NCBI RefSeq assembly: GCF_001953305.1
Contig: NZ_MTFE01000010.1
Location: forward strand, 3,708,284-3,760,128
Source of the DNA: Cnuella takakiae
Lineage (GTDB): Bacteria; Bacteroidota; Bacteroidia; Chitinophagales; Chitinophagaceae
DNA: 51,845 bases
Direction of reading: 5' to 3'
The notes under the pieces are model-generated. The model was given only the letters and a program-made list of their open reading frames with translations. It was not told the origin of the DNA and did not search any database. Below are positions 40,504 to 48,360 of the stretch, in pieces; position 1 is the first letter of the stretch, and each line of letters starts with the position of its first letter. The translations under genes and the position numbers were made by a program.

Positions 40504-40905
40504 CTACTTTCCAGCCCCACCGTATTCATCTTGTGGCAGCTCCAATTTTGTAGTATCTCTTTTCAGTTCCACGCTCCCATCCAGTACACTCTTTACACTT
40601 TCGATGTATTCCGATTGGTAGCTCACCTGTTTTTGCAGCGAGTCGGTCAGGTATTTCAGCTGCCGGTATTCGCGGCCAATGCGGGCACTGCCATAGCCGG
40701 GAATATAATAGCGGAGCGGCGTAAACACGACCACGGCAACGGTAAGCCCCACCAGCAAAACAAAAATGCTGCTAAAGGCAATGTACACGCTGGTGCGCGA
40801 CAGCCGGAAGGTCACCACTTCCTCGTAGGTATCGTCGTTCATCACCACCAGCCGGTAGCGATTGCGCAGCCGCCTCAGGGTGGAACCGGCTTCCAGTTTT
40901 GCCAT
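40504..40905 (-). CDS. Short membrane protein, like the N-terminal part of M23 peptidases
   Basis: A 133-residue protein from the ATG at 40905. It has a basic cytoplasmic start (TLRRLRNRYRLVVMNDDTYEEVV region), one membrane segment (about 42-62, IAFSSIFVLLVGLTVAVVVF) and a predicted coil after it (SLQKQVSYQSEY). This N-terminal half, including the TPLRYYIPGYG turn, is characteristic of many Bacteroidota M23 peptidases; the peptidase domain itself is missing here. Similar short proteins near PorW/SprE genes are known to me only as a pattern in related genomes. It may be a truncated relative or an adaptor that places a complex in the inner membrane. First gene of the minus-strand run, divergent from porW. 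Confidence 0.7.
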   Translation of the reverse strand: MAKLEAGSTLRRLRNRYRLVVMNDDTYEEVVTFRLSRTSVYIAFSSIFVLLVGLTVAVVVFTPLRYYIPGYGSARIGREYRQLKYLTDSLQKQVSYQSEYIESVKSVLDGSVELKRDTTKLELPQDEYGGAGK

Positions 40906-41093
40906 GCGGGAGTTTTGCGTAAAGATAAGCCTGTGGCAAATGCACCCATGGTGTTGAAAGACAGCCCAGACAATCAATAAGACATCCTGTTTACAGAACC
41001 TTTATCTTGTCCGTCAAAATACCGGCCCTGCAGCATGGCAGCAGCCGCCGTATTAAAAACGGTGCTCATCTAATTTCCGGGCAGCCACCATAC

Positions 41094-41101
41094 TAAATTT
41101 G
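41094..41101 (+). promoter_or_regulatory. Candidate -7 box of the porW/sprE promoter
   Basis: TAAATTTG, an exact TAnnTTTG match, 38 bases before the ATG at 41140. No TTG at the -33 distance. Confidence 0.4.
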
Positions 41102-41139
41102 CAATTTTGCTGTTATAAGCTCTTAGATCGCGATCCAAA

Positions 41140-44100
41140 ATGCATTTTCTTCGATTTATCGTACTGATAACCCTATGTTCTTTAGGCATGGAGGCAGGAG
41201 CCCAAACGGGCTTCAACCTCGACATCAAAAAGCCTGAACCTTATGAGAACCGGCAGCTGAAAGCAGAAAAGAGCGGCGCCAAAAAGTTTACGGCGCCCAG
41301 GCGCTTCATGCAAAACCTGTATACGCACTACAACTACTTTTTCAACGCCAACAATAAGCTGAACGAGGTACTGCTGCGGGCAAAAGAAGGCCACAAGGAT
41401 GATTACAGCCAACTTTTGGCCTATTACAATTACAACCTGGAAGCAACCAAGGCCGACAAGCAACAGCTGGATTCGGTGATGTATAAATCCAGGACCGGCA
41501 TTGTAATGCACGACCTGCGCAACGATTGGATCGATGACCTCTACCTGTTGTGGGGACAGGCTTATTTCCTGCAAAAAGAATTGGACTCGGCCTACCAGAT
41601 GTTTCAGTTCATCAACTATGCCTTTGCGCCAAAAGAAGACGACGGATATTACCGATATATCGGCAGCCGCATGGATGGCGGCAATGCAAGGAGCATTGTA
41701 ACCCAGGAACAGGAAACTTTCCTGAAGCGCCTCACCACCGACCCGCCCAGCCGCAACAATGCATTTTTATGGCAGGCCCGCACCCTTACCGAAGCCAATG
41801 CTTTTGGCCAGGCAGGAAGCCTGCTGTCTACCCTGCGCCTCGACCCGAATTTCCCTGCCCGTCTTTTGCCCATGCTGGAAGAAGTACAGGGCTATTGGTT
41901 TTACAAACAGGGCGTCTGGGACAGTGCGGCCCTGCACCTGGTACAGGCACTTCCGCAAGCTCAGAACAAAGGAGAAAAAGCCCGCTGGGAATACCTTGCC
42001 GGACAGCTTTTTGAGCTTTCGGGTAAAAGGGAACAGGCCCGCCAGTATTATGCTGCCGCCATCGACCATACCATCGACCCCGTAATGGATATCTGGGGTC
42101 GCCTCAACATGATTAAGCTGAATAAAGAGGGTGGTGAAGATTTTATCGCCAAAAACATTGAGGAACTGGGCAATATGGCGCGTAAGGAACGGTTTGCACC
42201 TTACCGCGATGCCATTTACAACATGATGGCCCGCATGGAGCTGGAACGCGGCAATCCCGAAGCTGCCCGCAATTACATGCTGAAGGCTTCCAAATACATT
42301 TCGGAACTGCCGGGCGCCCGTAATAATACCTTCCTGAACCTTGCCGACCTGCTGTACGATCAAAAACAATATGTACCATCGGCTGCCTTTTACGATAGCG
42401 TGGAAGTAAGCCAACTGGCCGACACCCTGCAGACCAGGATCGTTCACCGCAAAGATTACCTGCAAACCCTGGTTGCCGGCACAGGCACCATCCAGCGTCA
42501 GGACAGCCTGCAACGCCTTGCCAGCCTACCCGAAGCTGAACGCACCGATGCCCTGAAAAAGATTGCCCGCCAGCTACGCAAACAAAGAGGGCTGAAAGAA
42601 GAAGAAACAACGACCGCCAGTGGTGGTGCCCGCGATATCCGCAATGCGGAAGCCGTCGCTCCTGCCCTCTTTAATGACCAGGGAAATAAAGGCGAATGGT
42701 ACTTCTACAATCCAAGTTCCCGTACCTCGGGCGCCGCTTCCTTTAAACAGGTTTGGGGCAACAGGCCCAACGTAGACAACTGGCGCCGCGCTTCCAGCGT
42801 TGCAGCCCAGTTGCAGGAAGAAGAGTCGGTAAACGCGGTAAATAGTACCCGCGGCAACCCCGTACCACAGGCCGATCCGCTGGCCAATGGTTCCATCAAT
42901 GCAGCTTCCCTTTTGGAAACCCTGCCTACTACCCCTGCAAAGCTTAAGCTTTCCAACGACAGCATCCGCAATGCCCTGTTCAGTAATGGAATGGTATACC
43001 TTACCGAAATTGAAGACTACCCTGCAGCTATTGCCACTTTCGAGGAACTGCGCCGCCGCTTTCCCGATGATGCCGATATGAGCGAAGTATTGTTCCGGCT
43101 GCAGTATGCCTACAACAAAACCGCCCGGCAGGACAGCGCCCAACACCTGAAAAGCGCGGTGGTAAGCCAGTACCCCACCAGCAGGCAGGCAACCATTTTA
43201 CGCACCGGCAAAGACCCGGAGGACAAAACCCCTTCACCCGAAAGCACAAAGGCTTACGAGGCCGTGTACGACATGTTTATAGAAGGCCGCTTTGCAGCGG
43301 CAGAAGCTGCCAAGAAGCGCGCCGACAGTATTTACCAAACCAATTACTGGAACCCGCAACTGCTCTTTATCGAGTCGGTTTACTTTATCAAAAAAAGAGA
43401 AGACAACACGGCTATTGATATCCTGAATACGCTGATCAAGCAGAACCCTGAAGCGCCTATTGCCGAAAAAGCAATGAACCTGATTGAAGTGCTGGGCCGC
43501 CGCGCACAGATCGAAGAGGAACTGCGCAACCTGAAACTGGACCCGATCACAGAAGAAAAACCCGCGGTAGTTGCAGCCCCGGTTAAAAAGGAAACGCCTA
43601 AACCGGAGGAACCTAAAAAAGAAGAACCTGCACCCGTGGTAAAAACACCGGAACCTCAGCCCAAAAAGGCAGAACCGCCTGTGGTAAAACAAGAGGAGAA
43701 ACCGGCACCGGCGGTTGTGCAAACGCCTCCGCCCGTTGCAAAGGTTCCGGAAAAAGCAGCACCGGTACAAAAACCCGTAGAGCAGCCCAAGCCTACACCT
43801 GTTAAACCAGAGGAACAGCCTGTAGTGGTTAAGCCTGCGGTACAGGAGCTCCAACTGCCTTCGGTAAAACGCGATACAACGCAGGCACAGCAAGCCGAAC
43901 TGAAAGATGTGGCGAAGAAAGGAAAGGAAACAGCCAAAGTGAGTACCACACCGGTGGCCCAAACACCCGTGAGCCTGCCCAAGCAAAACAGCGCGGGTTA
44001 TAGTTTTTATCCCGACCTGCCGCATTATGCGGTGGTGATCCTGAACAAGGTGGATAATATTTACGGCAATGAAGCCCGTAATGCATTTACCCGTTACAAC

Positions 44101-44376
44101 CGCGATAAAGGCCTGGGCGCCCAACAAAATATCCAGCTGCTGCCGCTTGATGGCGAGAACAAACTCCTGCTGATTGGCGGCTTCTCCGATGTACTGGGTG
44201 CGGTTAACTATGTGCAGCAGGTAAAACCGGTAGCCGGCAGCACTATTGTTCCCTGGCTCAAAGCGGATAAGTACAGCTTTACCATTATTTCGGAACCCAA
44301 CCTGGAATTTTTAAAATCCCAGCCCGACCTGAAAGCTTACCAGAAGTTTTTGGAAAGCACACCGGTGAAGCTGTAA
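41140..44376 (+). CDS. porW: PorW/SprE-type T9SS-associated protein
   Basis: A 1,078-residue exported protein of the PorW/SprE type, which is needed for type IX secretion and gliding in other Bacteroidota. Signal peptide: MHFLRFIVLITLCSLG...GAQ; no clear lipobox. Residues about 55-480 are helical TPR-like repeats. A second TPR block lies at about 600-800. A Pro/Glu/Lys/Val-rich linker runs from about 815 to 935. A C-terminal domain (about 950-1078), beginning with the HYAVVILNKVDN segment, has mixed alpha-beta character. PorW is reported to link the outer-membrane PorKN ring with the PorLM motor; that role is assumed here. Divergent from an AtpZ-containing run. Confidence 0.85.
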   Translation: MHFLRFIVLITLCSLGMEAGAQTGFNLDIKKPEPYENRQLKAEKSGAKKFTAPRRFMQNLYTHYNYFFNANNKLNEVLLRAKEGHKDDYSQLLAYYNYNLEATKADKQQLDSVMYKSRTGIVMHDLRNDWIDDLYLLWGQAYFLQKELDSAYQMFQFINYAFAPKEDDGYYRYIGSRMDGGNARSIVTQEQETFLKRLTTDPPSRNNAFLWQARTLTEANAFGQAGSLLSTLRLDPNFPARLLPMLEEVQGYWFYKQGVWDSAALHLVQALPQAQNKGEKARWEYLAGQLFELSGKREQARQYYAAAIDHTIDPVMDIWGRLNMIKLNKEGGEDFIAKNIEELGNMARKERFAPYRDAIYNMMARMELERGNPEAARNYMLKASKYISELPGARNNTFLNLADLLYDQKQYVPSAAFYDSVEVSQLADTLQTRIVHRKDYLQTLVAGTGTIQRQDSLQRLASLPEAERTDALKKIARQLRKQRGLKEEETTTASGGARDIRNAEAVAPALFNDQGNKGEWYFYNPSSRTSGAASFKQVWGNRPNVDNWRRASSVAAQLQEEESVNAVNSTRGNPVPQADPLANGSINAASLLETLPTTPAKLKLSNDSIRNALFSNGMVYLTEIEDYPAAIATFEELRRRFPDDADMSEVLFRLQYAYNKTARQDSAQHLKSAVVSQYPTSRQATILRTGKDPEDKTPSPESTKAYEAVYDMFIEGRFAAAEAAKKRADSIYQTNYWNPQLLFIESVYFIKKREDNTAIDILNTLIKQNPEAPIAEKAMNLIEVLGRRAQIEEELRNLKLDPITEEKPAVVAAPVKKETPKPEEPKKEEPAPVVKTPEPQPKKAEPPVVKQEEKPAPAVVQTPPPVAKVPEKAAPVQKPVEQPKPTPVKPEEQPVVVKPAVQELQLPSVKRDTTQAQQAELKDVAKKGKETAKVSTTPVAQTPVSLPKQNSAGYSFYPDLPHYAVVILNKVDNIYGNEARNAFTRYNRDKGLGAQQNIQLLPLDGENKLLLIGGFSDVLGAVNYVQQVKPVAGSTIVPWLKADKYSFTIISEPNLEFLKSQPDLKAYQKFLESTPVKL

Positions 44377-44411
44377 ACAACCTGACCTAAAATTGCATTT
44401 TATAAATACTC

Positions 44412-44440
44412 AAAAGCCGCATTAGTTATGTGGCTTTTTT
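44412..44440 (+). terminator. Terminator of porW
   Basis: Stem of 11 bp with one G-T pair (44412-44422 with 44428-44438), loop TAGTT, followed by a T-run. Confidence 0.88.
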
Positions 44441-44597
44441 TGCGTGTATAAAGCGCGGTACTACGGAAAGTTTGCTATTGATATGGGAAAAACCAACGGA
44501 ACAACAACCCGTTTTGTTTTTCCCAAATTACACCACCCATTTTCAGGGCTTCCCTTGGTCCATGAATTGCAGCGCCTGCACACCTAAACCCTAAGCC

Positions 44598-45572
44598 ATG
44601 GCTTTTTCCAACCTGTTTCAAAAAACTGTAGTGATCACCGGCGCCTCCAGTGGCGCAGGCAGGGCCATAGCCCTCCGTTTTGCCCGCGAGGGCGCCCACC
44701 TGGTGCTGGCAGCCCGCAGGGAAGCAGCACTTAAGGAAGTTGCGGCCGCTTGCGAGGAGACAGGTGGCAAGGCCATCGTGGTGGTATGCGACGTCACCGA
44801 CGCGGAAGCTGTTAAACAGCTGGCACATGAGGCCTTCATCACTTTTGGCGGTATTGATGTTTGGGTAAACAATGCAGGCGTACTGGCAGCAGGTACCTTC
44901 GAAGAAACACCCATTGCCGTTCACGACCAGGTGATCCGCACCAACCTGATGGGGTATATTCATGGTGCCCATTCTGCACTTCCTTATTTCAAACGACAAG
45001 GCAAGGGTGTATTGATCAATAATATCTCAGTTGGAGGCTGGTTCCCTACACCCTACGCTGTAGGTTATTCGGCAAGCAAATTTGGATTACGCGGTTTTTC
45101 AGAGGCCCTGCGTGGCGAGTTGCACCGTTACCCCGAAATACATGTATGCGATATGTTCCCGGCCTTCCTGGATACACCTGGCATGCAACATGCCGCCAAT
45201 TATACCGGCCGCTACCTCAAACCCGCACCCCCTGTATTCGATCCACAGAAAGTGGCAGAAGCTGCGGTGGCCCTTGCCCTGCGTCCCCGGAACTCCGTCA
45301 ATATCGGGTTTATGACTTCGGTACTCAAAACTGCCCATGCCCTTGCGCCGGCACTGTCTCGGAATGCTACTGCCCTTTCTATTGAAGGCTACCTTAAAGT
45401 GGCACAGCCCCTGCCGGATACGCCAGGTAATGTTTTTGGGCCGGTTGAATACGGCACCGGTATCCACGGGGGCTGGAACTCGCCCGCAGATGCCGAAAAG
45501 CGCAAAAAGACAGGCCTGATGATCCTGGCAGGATTGACCTTGGGTTGGCTGTTGCTGGCAGGACGGAAATGA
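44598..45572 (+). CDS. Short-chain dehydrogenase/reductase with C-terminal membrane helix
   Basis: A 324-residue SDR. The NAD(P) motif is TGASSGAG (about 14-21), followed by the NNAG segment and the YSASK catalytic Tyr/Lys pair with the preceding Ser. The core is intact and of the classical type, acting on alcohols, ketones or sugars; substrate unknown. Residues about 300-322 form a hydrophobic helix (MILAGLTLGWLLL) after a basic stretch, so it is probably membrane-tethered, which is less common for SDRs. No neighbour points to a pathway. Confidence 0.93.
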   Translation: MAFSNLFQKTVVITGASSGAGRAIALRFAREGAHLVLAARREAALKEVAAACEETGGKAIVVVCDVTDAEAVKQLAHEAFITFGGIDVWVNNAGVLAAGTFEETPIAVHDQVIRTNLMGYIHGAHSALPYFKRQGKGVLINNISVGGWFPTPYAVGYSASKFGLRGFSEALRGELHRYPEIHVCDMFPAFLDTPGMQHAANYTGRYLKPAPPVFDPQKVAEAAVALALRPRNSVNIGFMTSVLKTAHALAPALSRNATALSIEGYLKVAQPLPDTPGNVFGPVEYGTGIHGGWNSPADAEKRKKTGLMILAGLTLGWLLLAGRK

Positions 45573-45727
45573 AAAAAGGTTTTGGGGTTTTTTGTTTTTA
45601 GTTTTTTGTTTTCTGTATTAACAACTTTTCGTCATCAATAACAACACCGGATTGGCTATGAGCCAACCTACAGGATTAAGAACTTTCTAATTACCATATA
45701 GCCTTTTTCCAAAAACCAAAAACGCCT
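45573..45727. other. T-rich spacer with a small hairpin
   Basis: The first 50 bases are strikingly T- and G-rich (runs of GTTTTTT). A perfect TTGGCT-ATG-AGCCAA palindrome lies near 45651-45665. No gene is seen. Confidence 0.4.
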
Positions 45728-46540
45728 ATGCCCCTCCCCACCCGCGAACGCCTTCACCAGATTGTTTTTGGCGCCGATACAAGGGCGGGAAGGATTTTTG
45801 ACATCATCCTGCTTTGGCTGATCGTGGCCAGTGTGTTTGTGGTGGTGCTGGAAAGCATGCCCACGCTGAACCAACCCTACCGGGTTCTGTTTTTCAACCT
45901 CGAGCTTTTCTTAACTGCCTTGTTTACGTTCGAGTACCTGTTGCGGATCTTTGTTTCACCAAAGCCTACAGCATATATGCGCAGCTATCTGGGCATCATC
46001 GACCTGCTGGGCATCCTTCCTTTTTACCTGAGTTTCTTTTTTGAAGGGTATCACTATTTCGTGGTGTTCCGGCTGCTGCGCATGCTCCGGGTGTTTCGGA
46101 TCCTGCGGTTATTCCGGTTTATACAGGAAAGTGAACACCTGTTCAGGGCCCTACGCGCAAGCACTTATAAGATCGCGGTTTTTATTTCTTTTGTGCTCAC
46201 CCTTGTAGTGCTGCTGGGCACCCTGATGTACGTGGTGGAAGGACCTGAAAATGGGTTTACTTCCATTCCCCAAAGTATTTACTGGACCATTGTCACCATC
46301 ACTACGGTGGGTTATGGCGACATTACACCAAAAACCGGTACCGGAAAATGGATCGCCTCCATCATCATGCTGTGTGGCTATGCCATCATTGCCGTACCCA
46401 CCGGTATTGTTACGGTTGCCCTTAGCAGGACCAATAAAAACGAAGGCGACCGCAAATGCCAACGCTGTGGCCAGGCTAGCCCGGGCAACGCACGTTATTG
46501 CATGCATTGCGGCGAGCTGTTGGAGACAAATAACCCATAA
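45728..46540 (+). CDS. Voltage-gated-type K+ channel with C-terminal zinc ribbon
   Basis: A 270-residue six-helix channel. S1-S3 lie at about 23-105. S4 has Arg at every third position (Arg115, 118, 121, 124, 127, 130), the voltage sensor. The pore helix and selectivity filter are TTVGYGD at 192-198 with the S6 helix after it. The last 40 residues carry CQRCG...YCMHCG with Cys244, 247, 258 and 261, a zinc ribbon. Such a domain is unusual on bacterial Kv-type channels, which often end in a coil or cyclic-nucleotide domain. It may assemble tetramers or sense metal or redox state; that is inference. Confidence 0.92.
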   Translation: MPLPTRERLHQIVFGADTRAGRIFDIILLWLIVASVFVVVLESMPTLNQPYRVLFFNLELFLTALFTFEYLLRIFVSPKPTAYMRSYLGIIDLLGILPFYLSFFFEGYHYFVVFRLLRMLRVFRILRLFRFIQESEHLFRALRASTYKIAVFISFVLTLVVLLGTLMYVVEGPENGFTSIPQSIYWTIVTITTVGYGDITPKTGTGKWIASIIMLCGYAIIAVPTGIVTVALSRTNKNEGDRKCQRCGQASPGNARYCMHCGELLETNNP

Positions 46541-46635
46541 TTGCAATCGCTCATCCCTGAAAGGAGCCTGTTTTCCTTTTTTAAGGTCAACACCCGTTGG
46601 TAGCCCTTTAAATTGCGGCCAATTCTTTTCTGCTT

Positions 46636-47193
46636 ATGTATGCTTATTTGGCTTCCCTGTTATTATTTATAGCACCCCTTTTTGCCCAGTCTCAGGAGGG
46701 CAGGTTCAGGATCGGAATGGGTGCGCACTATATATCCAACAACTACACACAGGATCACCTGTACGATTTCGGGGCCTTATCACTTAATACCAGTTATACC
46801 CTCTTGTCGGAGGATCGCTTTTCCGTAGTTTGGGAACAGCAAATCTTACTGAGGCAAAAGGAAAACGGCGGCAGCAGGCGCTCCGCCTTTATTGCATCGG
46901 CACCCTTGCTATTTCGGTACCAGCCCCGCCGCAAAGCATATTACCTGGGACTTGGCCCCTCGTACCTGAACCACCAGTACCAGGATTATGCACAACAGCA
47001 AAAAGTATCGGGTTTGCAAATACACGCCCTCGCCGGCCTGGTATTCAGGAAAAAAGAAGAGGCTACTTTACTGCTTCCCGAAACCCATCTAAGGGCAGGC
47101 ATATTTAAAGATTTGCGCAGTGGCAATATGGCGCCACACCTATCCTTGCTGTTCCACATCGGATTCAAAAAAGAAGGACCAGCAAACGGTTAA
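46636..47193 (+). CDS. Putative outer-membrane beta-barrel protein
   Basis: A 185-residue protein with a signal peptide (MYAYLASLLLFIAPLFAQ). The mature part alternates hydrophobic and polar residues with aromatic residues at strand ends (FRIGMGAHYISNNY, FGALSLNTSYTLL, AYYLGLGPSYLNHQY), as in small outer-membrane barrels of about eight strands. Its last segment ends in LLFHIGF, followed by a short tail rather than a terminal aromatic. I do not recognise a family. It stands alone between the channel and a small ORF. Confidence 0.65.
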   Translation: MYAYLASLLLFIAPLFAQSQEGRFRIGMGAHYISNNYTQDHLYDFGALSLNTSYTLLSEDRFSVVWEQQILLRQKENGGSRRSAFIASAPLLFRYQPRRKAYYLGLGPSYLNHQYQDYAQQQKVSGLQIHALAGLVFRKKEEATLLLPETHLRAGIFKDLRSGNMAPHLSLLFHIGFKKEGPANG

Positions 47194-47350
47194 GGCAGAG
47201 CTTGCAAGCCCGGCCATTTGCCAAGGACTTCACAAAAGAAAAAATATTAAGGGGCTTAACTGTTTTTACAAGTTTGTAGCACGTAACTTACAGGCAGTTC
47301 TTAAGACACCGTATCATCTTTCTTAACCAGATAAACAACAGCAATATCTT

Positions 47351-47446
47351 ATGAGTCTGAGAGAGTTCCTGTCCATCCTGTTGGGATATAAGAAGCCACA
47401 ACTCGTTCCGGTAAAAGTGCAGCAACAAAGAAAATCACCCCGATAA
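47351..47446 (+). CDS. Candidate 31-residue peptide
   Basis: ATG at 47351, 31 codons, TAA. Product begins MSLREFLSILLGYKKPQLVP and ends basic (QQQRKSPR): an amphipathic first half and a Lys/Gln/Arg tail. A hairpin with a T7 tail (47465-47491) follows within 20 bases. That placement supports a real short transcript, but the coding assignment itself is uncertain. Confidence 0.4.
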   Translation: MSLREFLSILLGYKKPQLVPVKVQQQRKSPR

Positions 47447-47464
47447 AAAACTTTTTCCAGTGAT

Positions 47465-47491
47465 AACAGCAGCCTTCGTGCTGCTTTTTTT
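47465..47491 (+). terminator. Terminator after the 31-codon ORF
   Basis: AGCAGC/GCTGCT stem (47468-47473 with 47480-47485), loop CTTCGT, and a run of T. It also separates this transcript from the minus-strand DUF92 gene. Confidence 0.75.
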
Positions 47492-47497
47492 ATGTCC

Positions 47498-48190
47498 CTA
47501 TAGCAGGGTGTACAGCCACATAACCGCTGCACCGGCTAAGGTGTTGGCGGCATTTACCAAATTGTTGGATAGCCGTCCTTTTCTTTCAAGAGTAGCACCC
47601 AGCCAGGAGTCGAGCAGGTTGCCGGCTGTGCCGGCCAGTAAAAGAGCACCCACCTGCCATACACCACCCACAGCACCCAGTAGCAAGGCGATGATCAGGG
47701 AACCTGCCATACCCAACAAAGTACCCTCCAGGCTCACTACGCCATCCAGACCTTTAGTTTCGGGTTTGAAGCTATTTATATTGTAAAACCTGCGGCCATA
47801 CAGCACACCCAGTTCAGAAGCAAGGGTATCGGCTGCCGCTGCCGAAAAAGAACCGGCCATCATCAACAGCAAGGCGGGTTGGTATACAGGGAACATCCAT
47901 GCTGCCAGCCCCAGCAAACCTGCCACGCCGCCATTGGCCAGTACCTGACCTGCAGTGCGGCGGCTGCTCTCCGCATCGCTCAGGCCTGCAATTACCTTGT
48001 CCTTTTTCCCCCAAAGCGTGACGCCTGTACCCAGCATGAAAAAAGCACCGAGCAGGACAATCCCCGTCCAACCGGTTCCTTTAAATATGACCCCTGCTAA
48101 CACACCTGCCACCAGCGTACCGGCAACGGTTAGCTTGCGGGTGTACCACACCAAACCCAAAACAATCAGCAGCAATATAAGCGGGAGCAT
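47498..48190 (-). CDS. DUF92-family membrane protein
   Basis: A 230-residue protein from the ATG at 48190 (MLPLILLLIVLGLV). It has about six hydrophobic segments and family motifs, including RKLTVAGTLVAGVLAG, GQVLANGGVAGL and SLEGTLLGMAGS, ending with GRLSNNLVNAANT. DUF92 proteins are integral membrane proteins of the TIGR00297 group; some plant relatives act in phytol metabolism, but bacterial function is not established. A longer in-frame TTG at 48214 adds eight residues that continue the frame; the ATG is preferred. A REP-like repeat lies upstream. Confidence 0.85.
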   Translation of the reverse strand: MLPLILLLIVLGLVWYTRKLTVAGTLVAGVLAGVIFKGTGWTGIVLLGAFFMLGTGVTLWGKKDKVIAGLSDAESSRRTAGQVLANGGVAGLLGLAAWMFPVYQPALLLMMAGSFSAAAADTLASELGVLYGRRFYNINSFKPETKGLDGVVSLEGTLLGMAGSLIIALLLGAVGGVWQVGALLLAGTAGNLLDSWLGATLERKGRLSNNLVNAANTLAGAAVMWLYTLL

Positions 48191-48299
48191 GCCGCAAATT
48201 AAGCCAGCATCCAAAGTGCCGCATCAATTTGACGCAATACTCTGGGTGCAATCGGGTAAATACAAGAAGATGTAAATGGAAAATTTCTTTGGGAATTTG

Positions 48300-48360
48300 C
48301 CCACGGTTTCAACCGTGGGTCAAAAGCAAACAACAATCAAGTAAACCGTTTCAACGGTTT
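48300..48360. repeat. REP-like palindrome pair, overlapping the FG-GAP gene 3' end
   Basis: CCCACGGTT-TC-AACCGTGGG (48300-48319) and AAACCGTT-TC-AACGGTTT (48343-48360) lie 23 bases apart, the same two types seen at 37983 and 38123. The second one contains the minus-strand TGA of the FG-GAP gene. Confidence 0.85.

Noticed and set aside
43234-44127. 297-residue frame antisense to porW
   Set aside because: Rich in Arg, Phe, Cys and Leu because it reads the Pro/Glu/Lys/Val linker backwards; not a plausible protein.
44475-44999. 174-residue frame opposite the SDR start
   Set aside because: Overlaps the well-supported SDR gene and has no family similarity.
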